A stretch of 64,000 nucleotides of DNA from NCBI RefSeq assembly GCF_002443255.2, contig NW_019211454.1, positions 21,977,037 to 22,041,036 on the forward strand. Direction: 5' to 3'. Source of the stretch: Varroa destructor. Lineage: Eukaryota > Arthropoda > Arachnida > Mesostigmata > Varroidae. The notes under the pieces were generated by a model. It did no database searches. It had not been told where the DNA came from and saw only the letters and a program-made list of their open reading frames with translations. Shown here piece by piece: positions 1-11,331 of the stretch. Within the stretch, counting starts at the first letter, position 1, and each line of letters starts with the position of its first letter. Made by a program: the position numbers and the translations under genes.

Positions 1-2173
1 GTCTCTGGCTGCTGCTAATACTAATACGATGCCTGTTTCATTTTTTTCTCCAGTCAATCCCCCACTTTCGCACTTCCGCGGGACGGTGACGCTCTTCACT
101 AACAAAAACTGATCCTTAAGTTTACAATACCTTTTTAAATTAAAACCTGCATTGCACTTCCCATACACCCATTTACTGTTAGGTTTTCTATTTAAACCAC
201 TTCCCCTACACTAAGCGTCTACTCAATGAGCCTTTTAGCTCCTTTAGCCTTCTGCACAAAAATGCTTCTACGAATAACTTTGTTTTCTTACTAAATTCGA
301 GTCACTTACGTTCAATTGTAAAAACACCGATTCGACAACCAATTATTTTTCTACTCCCTCACCTTCAGGTAAATACAATTTAGGCTTTTCTTCATTTTAT
401 TCTTAGATCTACCTTATAACAGCCAACAAGACAGTAGCTTGGAGTCTAAACTTACGGTGTTAAGGATGCAAAGTATGTGACCTCAGTGCTAGGTCAGCCA
501 GCTCACAGGCCGTTGAAGAACTAAGACAACGAAACGAACTGTAACGTTTATCAGATTTTGTTGCACAATAGATGGTAAAATATTTTTTAAATTCTTTTGT
601 GATACTTTTCACGGCGTCGTGAATAGACACTTGGAAACTTAAGTGTTGCTTATGGCATGTTGTTAATCTCAATCGAGCTTAGCGTATTTGTCACATGTCT
701 AAAAAGGCGTATGCTTGGTGTGACAAAGCGTTTTCTTTAAAAAAAACAATAGGAACCCCTTATTTTGTCATAGGATTCAGAGAAGAGAAATTATGACCTG
801 CTTTAGACTAACATTAGCCGCCAGACTGTAAATTGGTCTGTTATCTCAATGGTAATAACGATGCCGATAACCGTAGAAACAACCTTTAAGGTTGCCATTC
901 ACGTCGTTCTAGTTCGTTAGCCCCTTTATGAGGCTTGAAATGAAATGGATCCTCGTCGAGGAATTTAGTTATAAGTGGTGTAAAAAAGAGCATTAGGGCG
1001 ATATACAAACGATATATTCATGTACATAGATAACTATATAATAATAAATTATAATAATTTATTATTCTCACGTTATGTTTTATACAATCCCAATCGATAA
1101 TAAAGTAGAAGCACAAAATAGCATTTTCTTCCTTGTTTACATCAGTCTACAACAAAAGCATTTTCAGGTTTTTAACTGAAACCGGTTCTTCCTATTAGTG
1201 GTTTTCTGAAAAATAAGAAATTGATGTTTTCTGAAAAAGTAATTTTTGCATAATATAGAATGCTTTCATGCTCAAACGCTTTAATCCATTTTAACTAAAT
1301 GCAAATAGAAAAAAATCCATTTTTATATGAGGAACAAATGAAAGAGAACCTCTTTTTTCTTTTCGTCACAGTCAATTCGTTATCTCCACAGTGTCGCCAT
1401 AATCCTAAATTTGATTTATATTTTATAAAATGTCACGAGATTATTACATCTTGAAATATGGTGCGTTCGTTCCGAAATTTGAGCTTAAGATAAACGTATG
1501 TAGTCCGAACAAACCACGTATGTGGGGTGACAACATTTAATCCTAAGAAAACGATACATTGTAGAAGAAAACTTAACAAATAAAGTTAAGTACTACCTAA
1601 TACTACTTTAATAATACCTAATGCTAAGTTAGGTATTTGAAACATGTGTTCTATGTACAGTTTGTACACGTAATATGGTAGATTGACAATGAATTTATTT
1701 CTCTAATCAACAATAAGCATTTTCGGTGCTCATCTTCAACAACTTTAGAGAATATTTCTTCAGCGCACGTAATCATGTCTATGTATGTACGTAATGTGTA
1801 GATATTTTTCACTTCGAGTTAAATCCTATAGAAGACTGTAATCTCAACAACATTAACAGTTAGAATCTCATTGAAGGGCTTTAGGTAAAATGTACATGCT
1901 GCTTTGCGAATGATAAGCATCATCATGATTATGCCTATTAGGAAAATAGATAACATGTACACATCTGCCACGCTACAACTTGTTGTGCCAAAAAGCACAT
2001 TTTTTGTAATATTCAATCATTTATACTCTTCCTTTTATAGTTTTGGATTCGTTGAGATAATAAGTATACAATAATATTATCTAGTAATCATTAAACCTCT
2101 GCGATTAATCTTAATTGAAGTGATAAATACCTTCTTGTTGCATAACAAGAACTATAATAATGCTTTTCGATTA
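1..2173. other. Gene-poor AT-rich flank
   Basis: I see no gene I can support here. Short open frames exist on the minus strand (460-672 and 1819-2016, the latter hydrophobic), but neither has a recognisable family or convincing splice sites. A 12-bp perfect inverted repeat with a 3-nt loop lies at 1040-1066, in an AT-only stretch where such pairing is easily produced by chance. Confidence 0.5.
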
Positions 2174-2632
2174 TTATGCAGACGGCTCTATAATTTTATG
2201 GATCGCATCCCGCTCTACTCTTGTGAGTGGTTTTAAACAGAAATCCTGAACACCTTTTCTACCTTCAAGTGCAGCAAGTTTCTCAGTAGAATGTATAATC
2301 TTTCTACGCACGGTCTTGATCTCTTCCTCAATATCTTCCTGCTCCTTATCAATGAAATCCACTGCTCGAGCAGTCCCAATCCGAACGAGTGAGCTTCCGT
2401 AAACACACCAGGTGCGTGAGGCCGCCTCTCCTGATTGTGACTCGTTGATGCTTGTTGTCGTTCTAGTACATTGTTTTAATGCCCTCTGGGCTTCACGATT
2501 TTTTTGTCTTCGTCGATCGAGTTCGATCAGTTTCTGGCGATCGGCGAGGATGTCCTCAGCAATCAATTCCATCTGCTTTATTAAGGCAAAGATCTTCGCG
2601 AAATCCGAGTCTGTATCACTTTGGCTTGCCAT
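2174..2632 (-). CDS. PDRG1: p53 and DNA damage-regulated protein 1 (prefoldin-like)
   Basis: Single-exon gene of 152 residues. PDRG1 is a small prefoldin-beta-like subunit found in the R2TP/prefoldin-like (PAQosome) chaperone complex, which assembles RNA polymerases and PIKK kinases. The sequence shows the family's two coiled-coil arms. The N-terminal arm carries AEDILADRQKLIELD followed by KNREAQRALK. After a short insert comes WCVYGSSLVRI, then the second arm DKEQEDIEEEIKTVRRK, ending in a conserved LKPL tail. The reading frame opens further upstream, but the ATG at 2632 (MASQSD) is the first methionine, and it gives a length close to the roughly 133 residues of the vertebrate protein. A Ser/Thr-rich insert of about 20 residues between the arms is longer than in vertebrates. 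Assignment rests on residue pattern recognised by eye. Confidence 0.88.
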   Translation of the reverse strand: MASQSDTDSDFAKIFALIKQMELIAEDILADRQKLIELDRRRQKNREAQRALKQCTRTTTSINESQSGEAASRTWCVYGSSLVRIGTARAVDFIDKEQEDIEEEIKTVRRKIIHSTEKLAALEGRKGVQDFCLKPLTRVERDAIHKIIEPSA

Positions 2633-2719
2633 AGTAACCCTCAGGCTATCAATAAAGACTCTTCGAGCAGTTCTAAAACACTTCAATCACACAAAGAGGT
2701 AACTCCGGACGCGCGTTGA

Positions 2720-3155
2720 CTAACGAGTATCCATTTGTAGAGATAATTTCCCTACCATACAAAGAACACACACGCATTCAACACTGTCAAATTGAATAGC
2801 AAAGAAATGTCTACCTAACGCCCAATTCGTTTTGTACTGGCAATTCGTATTCATTTCTCGATTAAGGATTACATCGCTTGCCGAAACATTATAGGCCAAA
2901 ACTGAAACACAACAAAAAATGTTATTCAGAAATAAATGATAGTCAGTATCAAACCTACCGGAGTCAGTACAATCATATAGACGCTGAAACGATAACATAT
3001 TTTTTATTGTAAATATGCATATAAATACAATAAAAAAGGAAATATTTTCGTGATGTCAACGAGATTTTGACGACCGGCAAATATCGATCATTATGCTGAC
3101 GAAAGAAAAAAATGCTCATGATATATGGCACCTTAAAACCTTTGCAAGTACCCAT
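2720..3155 (-). other. Open frames upstream of PDRG1, unassigned
   Basis: Two minus-strand open frames (2720-2998 and 2973-3155) lie just upstream of PDRG1. The second has a real ATG (MGTCKGFK). Splice signals that would join them give introns under 60 nt or stop codons, and I recognise no family. They may be 5' leader or intron sequence of PDRG1, or chance frames. Confidence 0.15.
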
Positions 3156-3509
3156 ATAGTAAACCTAAAACTTTATCCGAAAGTATAGAAGTAATCAAGC
3201 TTAATAAACTGTAATAGAAAAGAGTTCCAAGCGGAGGATTTCGCAAGATTGCTAAATGTATATAGCTATCAACAGCTTAGGGACGCGCAAGGTGGCCTAA
3301 ATTCGAAACCGGACATTGACACAATTCGCTTTGTGCTACGTCCCAACAGTCTGCAACAATGCTTAATGGCAGATCATACATAAAATGCGAAACATTTATT
3401 TATGGTGGTAACGAAACGTGGTAAATATTTCAATTTAACATGATGACAATTTTTTGCGATATCTATCTATTTAACCAGATTTGTTGGTTTAGAAAAAAAA
3501 AAGAGAAAA

Positions 3510-3533
3510 ACAGGTGTACTGCAGTACATCTGT
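3510..3533. repeat. Near-perfect palindrome centred on CTGCAG
   Basis: The 24 nt read as ACAGGTGTACTG followed by its inverted copy with one mismatch. The A-rich left flank and T-rich right flank extend the pairing imperfectly to about 3492-3543. It lies between PDRG1 and the next open frame. Confidence 0.6.
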
Positions 3534-3791
3534 TTTCTTTTTTAATTAGTTGTGTATAATCATTTGGAAAAAATACCTGTTATAGGTACCACTCACCCTT
3601 CTTTGTGTAAATAAAAGTGCTTTCAATTCAATTTATGTTATAAATTTATAACTGAAACATAGATAGATAGTTCTGCATCATAAGATAGAATTTACGCACA
3701 ACAGATGTCTATGGAAGTCTATAATAAATTATAAGCTGTATCTTTTCATTGTCGGAACTGAGTTTGCTTTAAATCCTTATATTTTTGTAGA

Positions 3792-3968
3792 TTAATAATA
3801 GGATTTCGCGTGAAGATTGTGTGCTGTCATAGTCTTCCACAGTAGCATACGATCCTTACTGTCGAAGTTGCGTACACTGTAGTATACTCCTTGTCGTTCC
3901 AATAATCTCTCGTAAAGGAGCACGGCAATGGAGAAAATTGATTCTGTGTTAGAAGCTGTACCAGCCAT
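3792..3968 (-). CDS. Small hypothetical protein, 58 residues
   Basis: Minus-strand frame with a true ATG at 3968 (MAGTASNTESIFSIAV) and a stop at 3792. The composition looks protein-like, with a short hydrophobic stretch followed by a charged region (LLERQGVYYSVRNFDSKDR). I do not recognise a family. It lies about 530 bp upstream of PRIM2 and points away from it, so the two could share a bidirectional promoter. The frame stays open upstream of the ATG, and a TTTCAG at about 4005 could be a splice acceptor, so the piece may be a last exon rather than a whole gene. Confidence 0.3.
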   Translation of the reverse strand: MAGTASNTESIFSIAVLLYERLLERQGVYYSVRNFDSKDRMLLWKTMTAHNLHAKSYY

Positions 3969-4501
3969 GAGTAAATTTGGCTTTAAGAAATATACTTTCG
4001 ATAACTGAAACCATCTCGACAATTCCGTAAAGGTTTTGTATACTCAGTGACGATATAAAAGCCGCTGACGCGAACTTTAGGTAACACTTGATTCACATGC
4101 GAAGACAAACACTAATCAGTTGACGCTGCGTAGGCAAAATCACAATGCTCTCGCTGATCATCTGACATTTGTTTGAAACAACAAGATTTATCGTAGGGAT
4201 TCTCCGAAATAGTTCTAGGTGGCTTTTTCAGAAAATGTCTTGTAAATTTTGATAAGACATCGAAATACGTAGCAAGTTACTAAATTTCTGCTTTTACATG
4301 GGCGCTTCAGCAGAAACGAATCTCATGGATCACTTTCTTCCGAGCCGCCTATGCCCCGTCTGAAGAATTCGTTCATTCGATTTGGATAATTGGCGCCAAA
4401 ATCTTTACCAATACCCGTATCACGTCAGGCCATATCTGTTCTATAAGTGCCGAAAATAACTATATATGTTATATTTATAGTTTTTATTAGAAACTGTTAC
4501 A

Positions 4502-7500
4502 ATGCAGTTTAATAAAAGTCGTCGCATAGGCGGTCCTTTAAGACCAAATAAATTAGGCTTCAAACAACGTAAAATCACATTATTGGATATGTATGAAACT
4601 CCTGAAGGTACGTATAAAGATAGTAATGCGTGCGTATAACATCATTGCGTAGATATACATTTCACCGTAAGCAATTAACTAGCAAAATATAAAATTAAGC
4701 ATAAATAAGCGATATAAAATTAAGCAGAATGTTATAAAATTAGTGATGTCAATTTTTTATAGATAGAGATTTACAAAACGAGAAAAGTAATTTTTCGAAA
4801 ACTGCTTAAGCACACAGGCGAGTCTTGCCACATCTAACAGCATGCATATCTAAATTAAGACATGTGCTGCAATTTTTTTCAATTGTATTATTTTATCATC
4901 TATGTTATGCAGGTATTCTTCGTGGGGTTTGAAGTAACCCTTCCAATTTTAATATGAGCTCATAGCTTCATTGAATCCTTTATATATGTGAAGTATATAC
5001 CTGAGGCTTGGTTGTTTAAAAAATCAGAAAAACTATAGATAGATCCTTCCTTGTTTCAATATTCTGTAAAGCGGAACAGACATTTAAAATCGTACATAGT
5101 ACGGTGCTGCTAGCTTAAGTCATTTTTGGCGCCTCCAGTGAATTCCCGTACTATATCTTAGCTACAAGCAGATTGTTTTTATAGATATTTTACCAGATTT
5201 CTGCGGCATCGAAGAGTTCTATCAAGCAGCTTTTGATCGTCTTCAAGTGTTGCAAACGTTAGAAGATCTCTGTGGGCGTATGGCCAGAAGCAGTACTGAG
5301 TTCGAACCACAACTTCTGAAAAGCCTCAGAGAGAAGAAGCTCAGGCATTGGATTTCCAGTTCTAGTGACCCTGACGGAGGCCTTGAACACAAGAAGGTTT
5401 TAGATAGAATCTACTTCCAAAATGCTTAATGAAATCGTATATAGTTTCTATATGTTAATTCTTTGGATGCTTGACTAGAGCATCAGGCTTCCAGGTATCT
5501 TTTAACGTGTTAATATATGTATCTCATGATACTATTAGCCTGACAATTAAGGAAAGCGACCCTTATCATCGAATTATACATATATTACACGTATAATTTT
5601 ACTATATGTAGTGCTAAGGCTGATTATCTTCAAATCTACATTGGTAGTTGGTATGTTGTGGTACCATGCACTCCTTTTGAACTCTGATGTTGCTAATGCC
5701 ACGTAAATGCATTCTTCACGCTTATAATTCCTTCCAATTGCTGCATTCACACGCATAGAGTAAAACTCACATAGTGAAATAAGGTATGGGATCCTTTTAT
5801 TATTCGCAGCTCGATGTTATGTCCCACTTTACTCTACGGCTGGTATATTGCCAAAGCGAAGATCTTCGTCGGTGGTACCTCCAATGGGAAACTGAGTTAT
5901 TCCGCTGTCGACTTGAGCGTGAAAGTTCTGAAATGATACGAATGTTTCAGGAAGATTGGAATCTTATTTTTGATCCAGTCGATACTGAGGAAAAAGCTGA
6001 TATAATTAATCAAGTGATAGCAGCCAGGCCCCAAGCGAACGCTCAGGTGATCAACATTTATTAGAATGTTTTTCTTCGATTGTTCATTTCAGTTGTTTTT
6101 GTTTTTCAAGGATCTCTTCTTTAAAGGACAGTTCCATAAAGTATCTACATCTAGTCACTCTTTCATTATTTACATGGTGTTAAAAGAAAAACGTAACAAA
6201 GACTTTTCTGGATTATGATTCCAAAATAATGTTTTTAAAAGCATAGTAAGAGATTATAATCACGATCAAGCTTAACGTGCGGCCTCACATGTCGGGGGCA
6301 AGTTCCATTTTCTATTGGACAACATTATAAAAAGTCACATTGATAAACACCATGTGTCACAAGTTAGAATCATTATAAGTGTATTCCTATATCATTAGGT
6401 AAATCCGTTTGAAATCGTTGTCTCGTTCTATAAAAATAAGCGATCTAGAGGTTCAGGTTTTGCTGTCAAGTTTGTACGCAGAAAAAAACTGACCTCTAAA
6501 GTAAAAGTTTTCAAACGAAAAAAATTATTGAAAGCTCCTTTTTTATAACGTTAAAAAATACAAGATACAGGTATTGAACGTAGAAGACGGTATGTATCAA
6601 TATGAGTTTTAAAATTACCTGCCGTATGGACACTCAAAAGAGGAATCGCGGCTTTGATCGCGTAATTCCTTCACCCCGTATTTTTTGTTGCAGCTTGTCA
6701 ATTCATCAAGCCTATACAAGGTTCACTTTACAATAGTGCCTGATATGGTATCAAGACGTCGAGTTTTCGTTCGCCATGGTTACGCTTACCTTCTTCCCGA
6801 AGACACAAAGGGCATCGTCGTCTCGGAATTTCGCACATATCTCTCCAAGATGCTGACAAAGCTTGCGACTTGCCCCAATATCTACAACAAGGACGACCAG
6901 GTTGAAGTTCATCAATTGATTCAATATTCTTATATCCAACTAGAGTTAATGAGCAATATTTTCGTCATTTTTGAGGTATTTTAATATGACCTAGATGAGC
7001 GCTCGTGTTGAGTTTTATTTATGTCTTCTTTTCTGTGTTGATTGGTTCGGAATTGAAAAAAAAACGTGCTTAGGTCTTAAAATTGTAGAATTTATCTACC
7101 CTAGTTTTTGTGTATATTATAAGGCCCTTTGATTACCAATGTTTATAGGCTTGAAGAGAAATAGGCCACAGGCAAGCTTCAGTTTTCTCACTCATATTTC
7201 ATAATCTCTATTATTAAAAAGACTTTTTTAATTTTTCGGTTTGAAATGGAAAGTTTACAAAGGTCAATAAAGTTGCATAATCATCTACCCTTATCAACTT
7301 TACAAAATGGTCGCACATGCAAAATAATAGGTGGCGCCGTTGATAAAACTTTTGGCGCGTCGGCAAATCCAAGCTGAACGCACTTTTCGCGACGAAGGTT
7401 CCGTGACGCCTGCGGATCTCGATAGTCTATCGAAAAGCGCTTATCCTCTTTGCATGTCAGTGATGCACGACTGGCTCCGGGAAAAGCACCATCTGAAACA

Positions 7501-9000
7501 CACAGGACGTTTGTCGTTAACCCTTTTCCTGAAAGGTATCGGATTGTCCATGGATGATTCTCTTAAATTCTTCAGTCAAGAGTTCGCCAAGGTAAGGTAT
7601 CAATGTTACAAAAGCCCATTACTAGTTAAAATATATTACAACAATTTGAATTTATCATACGATTATTTTTAGCGTTCAGTATTTCTAATGATAAGACTAA
7701 AGATATAATTTATTACTATTAATTATTATTAATGTGCTTCATTGGTTTTAGTTGTAAGTGATGAAACTGAGTGTTGTAAACTTTTAGATTTTCGTGGAAT
7801 AAAATTCTATGGTTGTTTCTTCGATAAGAATTGATTCCTCACAGTTTCGCTTAGAAGATGTCGATCTGCTAGATCAATTTCGCACAACTTATATTATGTA
7901 ATATAGGTTTTGTAATATAGGCATAGAATTCGTTTAGTTTGTTATTGTTTCAACGTATGTGACTATATTCATATTTGGCTGCTCGGTTTTTAGTGAGTAC
8001 ACTGAAAAAATTTTCATCCTGAAAATGCAGGGAGTATCTACGCCTGTACCTTTATCGCAGATTTTCCACAACTCAAAGGCAAAATGGTATTTTTGTGTTT
8101 TTTTTTTACTGAAGTCTATTGGTCAGGAGAAATTTAGCAAAGAGTATGCGTACGCAATACGTCACTCATACGGAAAAGAAGGCAAGAGAGCAGATTACCG
8201 ACCATACAACTGCATGAAGATGGCTAGCTTACACAATCCTTCCGGTATGGAATGTCACGGCTGTCCGTACAAGGTATTGTCAGCAGACATGTCTTAACTT
8301 ACGTTGCACATTGTTGTATTTCCATTTGCGACAACAGGAGAAAATCACTAGCTTGAAATAGGCTTCGTGCACGAAAGCACCTTGTATATAGTTCTTCTAA
8401 GGTTAGCAATGAGCAACCAGGCAATAACTCCAATAATCTTCCCTTACTTGTACCGTTACCTTAAATTTTCTAGACTCTAGACACGGAAGTGCTAAAATCG
8501 CGCCTTCGCAGCCGTGGAGTGACTCCAAGTGTAATCAGTGATGTACTTGCGGATGTGAAGAACTTCAACTATCAAGCTGCATGCACACGAGTCAGTATGA
8601 ACATGCAGAAAAGTAATTTCTATTTTTATTCATGGAAAATATCAGATTATTAGACATTAATGCCTTTTATTTGATAACTGGTCTTTCTTAGCTAGCTGAT
8701 TAGGACTGAATGCTGAATTTTTGTTCTTCTGGTGGTATCTGGAACGTCACTCTAATTAAACAGGTATTCGAAAATCGTACGGGACGTATACTAGGCCAAA
8801 GCATTGTCCACCCGAATCAGTACTTTGAGGAAAGCGACAAAGTACTGAAAGGCACTTCTCAACTTCCAACAGAACCCAATAAGACTGAAAAGACGATTAC
8901 CAAAATATATAAGAAGGCAAAGCCGGAACCAGAAGAACGGGACATAAAGCAAGAAGTAGAGGAAGCGGCAGGGGATCATATGGACGATGATGATGTGTGA
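4502..9000 (+). CDS. PRIM2: DNA primase large subunit
   Basis: Complete gene, eight exons: 4502-4607, 5185-5396, 5810-6046, 6694-6975, 7331-7591, 8115-8273, 8474-8590, 8764-9000; 536 residues (human 509). It pairs with PRIM1 in the polymerase alpha-primase complex and makes the RNA primer for nuclear DNA synthesis. The N-terminal helical domain shows LRLVYCQSEDLRRW (about 112-125). The C-terminal iron-sulfur domain shows HHLKHTGR, FLKGIGLSM and IRHSYGKEGKR. The four cysteines expected to hold the 4Fe-4S cluster are all present: Cys320 (SAYPLC), Cys399 (YNC), Cys416 (HGC) and Cys456 (AAC). All introns after the first are phase 0, and exon junctions keep the family alignment. The ATG has A at -3. 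The acidic C-terminal tail is poorly conserved, as usual. The acceptor at 8115 could instead be 8127, removing four residues. Confidence 0.94.
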
Positions 9001-9255
9001 AAGCATTACTTTCAAATATTTGCATTTAATGGTAAATGCTCGGGCGGTCTAAAATCGTCTTTGGCTGATTATGATACAACCGCCGACAGGCTGGCCTGAG
9101 GTCTTTTTTAGTCAAATTCTTTGTTGCGCATAATAGCAAAATCTATCGACTGGTCAAGAATCTCAGCAGCACTACATATATAAAAGCATCATTGCCTCAT
9201 TTGTGTACGATTTTCTTTTTTTTTTCTGGTTTTAGCTAACGCTTAACAGAGGCCG

Positions 9256-9261
9256 AATAAA
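9256..9261 (+). terminator. Likely PRIM2 poly(A) signal
   Basis: AATAAA lies 256 nt after the PRIM2 stop. It is the first canonical hexamer downstream on this strand. Confidence 0.5.
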
Positions 9262-9490
9262 CAATACAAAAAACAAATATATATTGTTACCGCTAGACAT
9301 ATCACTTACTTAGCATTAAACCACTCTTGTCTAGCCGTTGATTTCTACAACTGGAACTTTCTTAAGGCTTCTTTTCCTCAAGCAACGAATGCAGTCAATT
9401 CGTTGGTGTCATTCTATCTCATTAAGAACAATATCCATAGTCAGAACATTTTCTGTTAAAAACGCTGTATGAATGGTTTTGTATTACTTG

Positions 9491-9511
9491 GTATATATAT
9501 ATATATATATA
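9491..9511. repeat. (TA)n microsatellite
   Basis: About ten TA units in intergenic DNA. Similar TA runs occur at about 18430-18443, 19624-19650, 25376-25394 and 54515-54534. Confidence 0.9.
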
Positions 9512-9762
9512 ATGAATTTCATTGGAAGTTTTTTTTACTTAGATAAACGCAAATAAACGTAAATCGAAAGATTCAATGTACGTAATGGATCTACGTACGC
9601 GCCTCATTATTTATTATAAATTCAAAGCTTCATAGTTTATTTTTAAATATAGTTTGTTTGATCGAATATAATTTGGTGACTTATCGTTGCCATTTATTAG
9701 CCAAGTAATGTAACCTAATAGGTCAAAATCCTGTCTAAACTCTAGAACTCTGAAAGCGAGAC

Positions 9763-9885
9763 ATGGCTTTTTTAATTCTCCTCACCAAACTCACGTTGCA
9801 AGCTTTGGTAACCACATCTTGCAAGATATTATTGAACTCTAATGGTCAAGGATCTAATTTGGCTACTATGCTGTCCAAAAGAAAG
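9763..9885 (+). other. Candidate first coding exon of a membrane protein
   Basis: ATG at 9763 opens 41 codons (MAFLILLTKLTLQALVTTSC then a polar stretch ending MLSKRK). The frame ends at a plausible phase-0 donor, AAAG|GTAGTA. The hydrophobic start resembles a membrane or signal segment. It could be the 5' end of the gene whose later exons I see at 11332 and 14611, or of another gene. A second open piece on this strand (about 10524-10670, containing DQMNKISWGN) could be an intervening exon, but its acceptor is poor. I found no coherent phase chain joining all pieces. Confidence 0.22.
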
Positions 9886-11331
9886 GTAGTATCATATGAT
9901 TGTTAATATATTACATTAGGACAGTCAGTCTAGGGTATTTTTCCACCAGCTATTCTATCCCATAAATATGGACTTCGCATTAAACAAGCGTAGATAATGG
10001 ACGTAATGAAGATGATTCAAGAACAGAAAGCTTTACATAGTTGTGTATACATCCTATTAATAGGAAATGATATGTACGAAACGTTGACCTAATCTGGAGT
10101 CCGGTAGACCTTTTCCTCAGATTATGTTGCATGCCCAACATTAATGTAAGGTTTAGATAAATAAATATTTTTTGTTCCAGTCATTCTCAATATAGCGACG
10201 GAAGAAAGAAAAGGTATTGCTCGTGCCTATTTGTATCCGTTCTTTTTGGTTAAAACGAGTTAGAATTAAATTGTCTTCATTCAGAAAAGCTTAATGACAA
10301 GCTATCACAGCTAAGCTAACGCCATATCTCTAACAAAAATTCACACGTTGACTACGGGACTAACTTGCGGAACAGGCTTACAGATCCACTTCTATGGGAA
10401 CTCGAGTGAACAAGGTAGAGAGGCGAGGGACATTGTAGGTCAAACGATTAACACTAAAAAATTATTTGATTATTACACTCAAATATCCTAAGATCGATAA
10501 AAACTAAGCGAGAGGTAAGAGGTTAGAGGAATAGTTGCTTATGTCACGGACCAAATGAACAAAATCAGCTGGGGAAACTCTGAAAATCCGCAAGTTTGGA
10601 TTTGCGATAGAGCTAATAGTGTAACAGATTTATATGAATGGTTTACGATAAGAACCTGCTTGCATTTAGTGCAATAGGGTTATGGCGAAAAAGTGGTTGA
10701 ATCATTCCTTATAAATACACCTATATTTTTACCGCGCTGTACAAAATGAACCAATAAGTGCCCTTCTCAATTCGCTAGAGCAAAAGGCAAAGCATTTTTC
10801 ACTACATCAAATTCCCTTAATTAAATTCCTGATAAAACTGAAACTAGTATACCAAAGCTCGTTGGGTCAATGGAATACAGTGATATAACATTGCATTGGA
10901 AAAACCCTATCAGAAATTGATGTCGCTAGTAATTACAGTGAAAGTAGCTCAGAGTGTTTGGGAACTGGTTGAGTTGCTACATGTGACTGTTATGATCACA
11001 GAAACTAATATCGTCAGAAATACGAGACAAAGTATTTCATAATTTATGTATGTACACATTAGCGTTTTCACATTTATCTTTATACAAAGCTCTATACTTC
11101 GAGTTTTATGTCCAGTATCATCGTTAGGATTAACACCGAACGGCTGACTCTTTGCACGAAATGAGTTCTGTGTATGCCCGGGTTCGAACCTAAACCATAA
11201 AATGTCCTAAGTAAATACATTACGTACTATGCTGTCATGGTGGCGATGATTACAAAACTCATCTTCTGTCTCAATTGGGCTTCTCTCACTCAATATATTT
11301 CTCTTTAGATAGTTCATCACTTATTATTTAG
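9886..11331. other. No supported gene
   Basis: AT-rich sequence holding one SINE copy (11095-11215) and scattered short open frames on the plus strand near 10375-10670. None of these frames has both a good acceptor and a good donor. Confidence 0.4.
11095..11215 (-). mobile_element. tRNA-derived SINE copy 1 (diverged)
   Basis: Read on the minus strand, this copy has a B-box GGTTCGAACCC at about 11180-11190. It is followed by the family body, including CACAGAACTCATTTCGTGC, and ends in ACATAAAACTCGA. The same body occurs at 16.5, 31.2 and 56.6 kb. Confidence 0.65.
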
